Assembly (NCBI RefSeq): GCF_014931565.1
Contig: NZ_CP063353.1
Location: forward strand, 3,534,001 to 3,598,000
Direction: 5' to 3'
DNA length: 64,000 nt
DNA from: Clostridium sp. 'deep sea'
GTDB taxonomy: Bacteria; Bacillota; UBA994; PWPR01
The translations under genes and the position numbers were made by a program. This document shows, piece after piece, positions 63,864 through 64,000 of the stretch. Under the pieces are notes generated by a model. That model was not told the origin of the DNA. It saw nothing but the letters and a program-made list of their open reading frames with translations, and did not search any database. Numbering within the stretch: the first letter of the stretch is position 1; each line of letters begins with the position of its first letter.

Positions 63864-64000
63864 ATTATTAAGGTAAGTTAAATTTGAATAAAAAAGATGT
63901 GTTTTGTAGTGGGGCAGTCGCGAAGTAATAGCTTTGTTTTTGTTGTTTACTAAACATATAGTATAAGTTGTCTGTCAGTAGGGAGTCACCTCTGTGTGAT
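63864..64000. other. right edge, no feature seen
   Basis: A short non-coding edge. No start or ribosome binding site is evident. Confidence 0.4.

Overview
The window is about 70% A+T, with AGGAGG-type ribosome binding sites, sigma-A promoters (TTGACA-N17-TATAAT), many short terminators, lipoprotein signal peptides, S-layer-homology segments and no tRNA, rRNA or CRISPR. It fits a low-GC Gram-positive bacterium, most likely an anaerobic member of the Clostridia (ferredoxin-like aldo/keto reductase, NADP glutamate dehydrogenase, CD0519/CD1768-type membrane protein). I cannot place it to genus. TGA is a normal stop here: several genes end with it.

Layout. 0-5 kb: the 3' part of a BtrH/DUF4872-like gene, a transporter-like membrane protein, an AraC regulator, a DUF4097 lipoprotein and a methyltransferase. 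5.4-7.5 kb: NUDIX hydrolase, adenosine deaminase family protein and GNAT acetyltransferase. 7.5-11.9 kb (minus strand): an iron-type ABC uptake operon under a Fur box (binding lipoprotein, permease, ATPase), continuing into an O-methyltransferase and a MarR regulator. The permease carries an in-frame TGA. 12-18.5 kb: LigB-like dioxygenase, azoreductase-like flavoprotein, an RsgA-like GTPase behind a leader-peptide attenuator, aspartate racemase family protein, WYL regulator, DinB protein and a HExxH protein. 18.5-25 kb: a YcdB/SLH surface protein, and a TetR-ABC exporter operon with three tandem operators. 25-33 kb: DUF89 protein, a complete REP-associated tyrosine transposase element, YoaP, a GyrI-like protein, a MarR-MATE pair, and two fused DNA alkylation repair genes.

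33-46 kb: a second YcdB/SLH protein, a 47-residue zinc-ribbon protein, TetR-hydrolase pair, Fe-S aldo/keto reductase, FlxA-like coiled coil, transglutaminase-like protein, two-component system, cold-shock protein, a 1-kb gene-free stretch and gdhA. 46-55 kb: metallophosphoesterase, a decayed IS256 transposase, two paralogous lipoproteins, flavin reductase-like protein, cytidine deaminase, MBL hydrolase, CPBP protease and an ECF sigma/DUF4179 pair. The sigma gene and one lipoprotein share an ECF-type promoter. 55-64 kb: a large membrane Ser/Thr kinase, a CPBP protease, a two-gene set resembling the Kiwa anti-phage system, an anchored hydrolase, AbrB and KTSC small proteins, an ABC-2 exporter and PhnA/YjdM.

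The main leads for new biology are the attenuator ahead of the GTPase, the Kiwa-like pair next to the kinase, the Fur-controlled uptake/methyltransferase operon with its broken permease, the Ogt-MagIII fusion beside Ada-AlkA, and the ECF sigma regulon.
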